22,212 nt of DNA, taken from an uncultured Treponema sp. GTDB taxonomy: Bacteria > Spirochaetota > Spirochaetia > Treponematales > Treponemataceae. The notes beneath the pieces were generated by a model. The model worked only from the letters and a program-made list of their open reading frames with translations. It had not been told where the DNA came from and did not search any database. This document shows, in pieces, positions 21,432-22,212 of the stretch. Every line of letters starts with the position of its first letter. Within the stretch, counting starts at the first letter, position 1. The stretch lies in the NCBI GenBank assembly GCA_947167745.1, contig CAMVJE010000023.1:1-22212 (forward strand). The letters are read 5' to 3'. Both the position numbers and the translations under genes were made by a program.

Positions 21432-22142
21432 TTGACTGCTTTACTGGTTTTGACTTTTTTATTTTTTGCCGGTAGCATTATCGGCTGGGGAATCGAGCTT
21501 TTCTGGCGGCGATTTTTTTCTAAGAATAATCCTGAAAAAAAATGGATAAACCCTGGCTTTTTGACAGGACCTTATCTGCCTCTTTATGGACTGAGCCTCT
21601 GTCTGCTCTTCGCCCTTTCTTTTATCGATGTGAGTTTTGTGGAGAGTAAATGGCTTCAAAAACTACTGCTCTTTCTCCTCATGGCTTTTGCCATCACTGT
21701 TATGGAATTTATAGCGGGGCTTATCTTCATCAAGGGCATGAAAATCAAGCTTTGGGATTACAGTAAGAATTGGCTGAATATTCAGGGAATTATCTGCCCG
21801 CAATATTCTTTTTACTGGGTGATTTTAAGCGGAGCATATTATTTTCTTGTTCATCCCCGCATTTTGGAATGGCTCTATTGGTTTACGAATCATCTTTCAT
21901 TCAGTTTTGTTGTAGGATTTTTTTACGGCGTTTTTACAATTGATTTGTGCTATACTTTCCAGATTTCAACAAAAATCCGTGAGTATGCAAAGGAAAATAA
22001 ACTTGAAATCCGTTACGAAAATCTGAAGGAGTCTATTAGAAAACGCAACGAGGAATTTGAAGAGCGGAAGAGATTCTTCTTTGCATTAAAGTCAAATCAT
22101 CTTCCGCTGAAAGACATTTTACGCGAGATTTTTGAGCACTAG
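21432..22142 (+). CDS. CmpB-family multi-spanning membrane protein
   Basis: The 236 residues resemble the family annotated as putative ABC-transporter type IV (CmpB/DUF1113), whose function is not established. An N-terminal helix with GSIIGWGIELFWRRFF is followed by INPGFLTGPYLPLYG, then LLLFLLMAFAITVMEFIAGL and KLWDYSKNWLNIQGIICPQY with SFYWVILSGAYYFL, and a further helix near 150-172. These fit the family's GFLxGPxxPIYG, MEF/LEY and WDYS blocks. The last 60 residues are a charged, probably cytoplasmic coiled helix. The start is TTG, chosen because GGAG (21421-21424) lies 7 bases upstream. The DnaA-box cluster occupies its upstream region and may influence its transcription. Confidence 0.8.
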   Translation: MTALLVLTFLFFAGSIIGWGIELFWRRFFSKNNPEKKWINPGFLTGPYLPLYGLSLCLLFALSFIDVSFVESKWLQKLLLFLLMAFAITVMEFIAGLIFIKGMKIKLWDYSKNWLNIQGIICPQYSFYWVILSGAYYFLVHPRILEWLYWFTNHLSFSFVVGFFYGVFTIDLCYTFQISTKIREYAKENKLEIRYENLKESIRKRNEEFEERKRFFFALKSNHLPLKDILREIFEH

Positions 22143-22143
22143 A

Positions 22144-22212
22144 TTAGCGGGCGATTGATTATTTTCCGAAGTAAGCCAGAGCGTTTGTCGCTCACTTCGT
22201 TCGCTAACGAGT
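22144..22212. repeat. Nested hairpin repeat at the window end
   Basis: Three nested inverted pairs: TTAGCG (22144-22149) with CGCTAA (22202-22207), CGAAGT (22167-22172) with ACTTCG (22194-22199), and GAGCG/CGCTC around TTTGT (22179-22193). No coding potential is evident. It may continue past the edge. The TTCGTTCG core recalls the coding repeats at 2952-3030. Confidence 0.5.

Overview
This is a replication-origin region of a spirochaete, most likely a host-associated (gut or rumen type) Treponema. Reasons for that assignment: an AT-rich genome with Treponema-like dnaA, dnaN, recF, gyrB and gyrA proteins; a lipoprotein combining a cyclophilin and an FKBP domain, a type known from Treponema; and GC-rich interspersed hairpin repeats in otherwise AT-rich intergenic DNA. 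The genus is an inference from remembered protein families, not from a search.

Layout. (1) 1-5291, leftward: gyrB, a truncated YhcG/DUF1016 N-terminal protein, a C5-cytosine methyltransferase and an MspI-like restriction endonuclease (together a type II system, predicted target CCGG), a GC-rich repeat, then the 5' end of gyrA with its own promoter. The restriction-modification cassette therefore sits inside what would otherwise be a gyrB-gyrA pair. (2) 5292-9421, rightward: dnaA, an origin-like spacer with a DnaA box, a DnaA-trio run and an AT-rich stretch, then dnaN, a terminator, and recF from its own promoter. (3) 9422-12687: a small repair group (AlkD-like protein, an ArsC-fold protein lacking the usual cysteine, and a convergent hypoxanthine/uracil-DNA glycosylase), followed by an overlapping operon of a CoA-binding protein, an unknown 136-residue protein and a DUF721/DciA-type protein. 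(4) 12688-16175: rpmH-rnpA-yidD-yidC-khpB (jag), the conserved origin-linked block for L34, RNase P, membrane insertion and RNA binding. (5) 16288-19533: an unknown exported protein, a second GC-rich repeat, the dual-domain peptidyl-prolyl isomerase, and a convergent membrane protein that looks like a DUF4105/Lnb relative with its catalytic residues lost. (6) 19637-22212: a solitary D12-class adenine methyltransferase, a spacer with four DnaA-box-like sites inside a flanking direct repeat, a CmpB-type membrane protein, and the start of another hairpin repeat.

Most genes point away from the dnaA-dnaN spacer, as expected for co-orientation with replication forks leaving that site. The exceptions are the two short leftward genes at 10717-11256 and 18325-19533. 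The most unusual signals are: the DnaA-box cluster beside the orphan methyltransferase about 14 kb from dnaN; three genes whose extended -10 box lies exactly 6 nt before the ATG, implying leaderless mRNAs; a protein-coding palindromic repeat in the truncated YhcG protein; and a transcription terminator buried in the coding end of a convergent gene. I see no tRNA, rRNA, CRISPR array or transposase.
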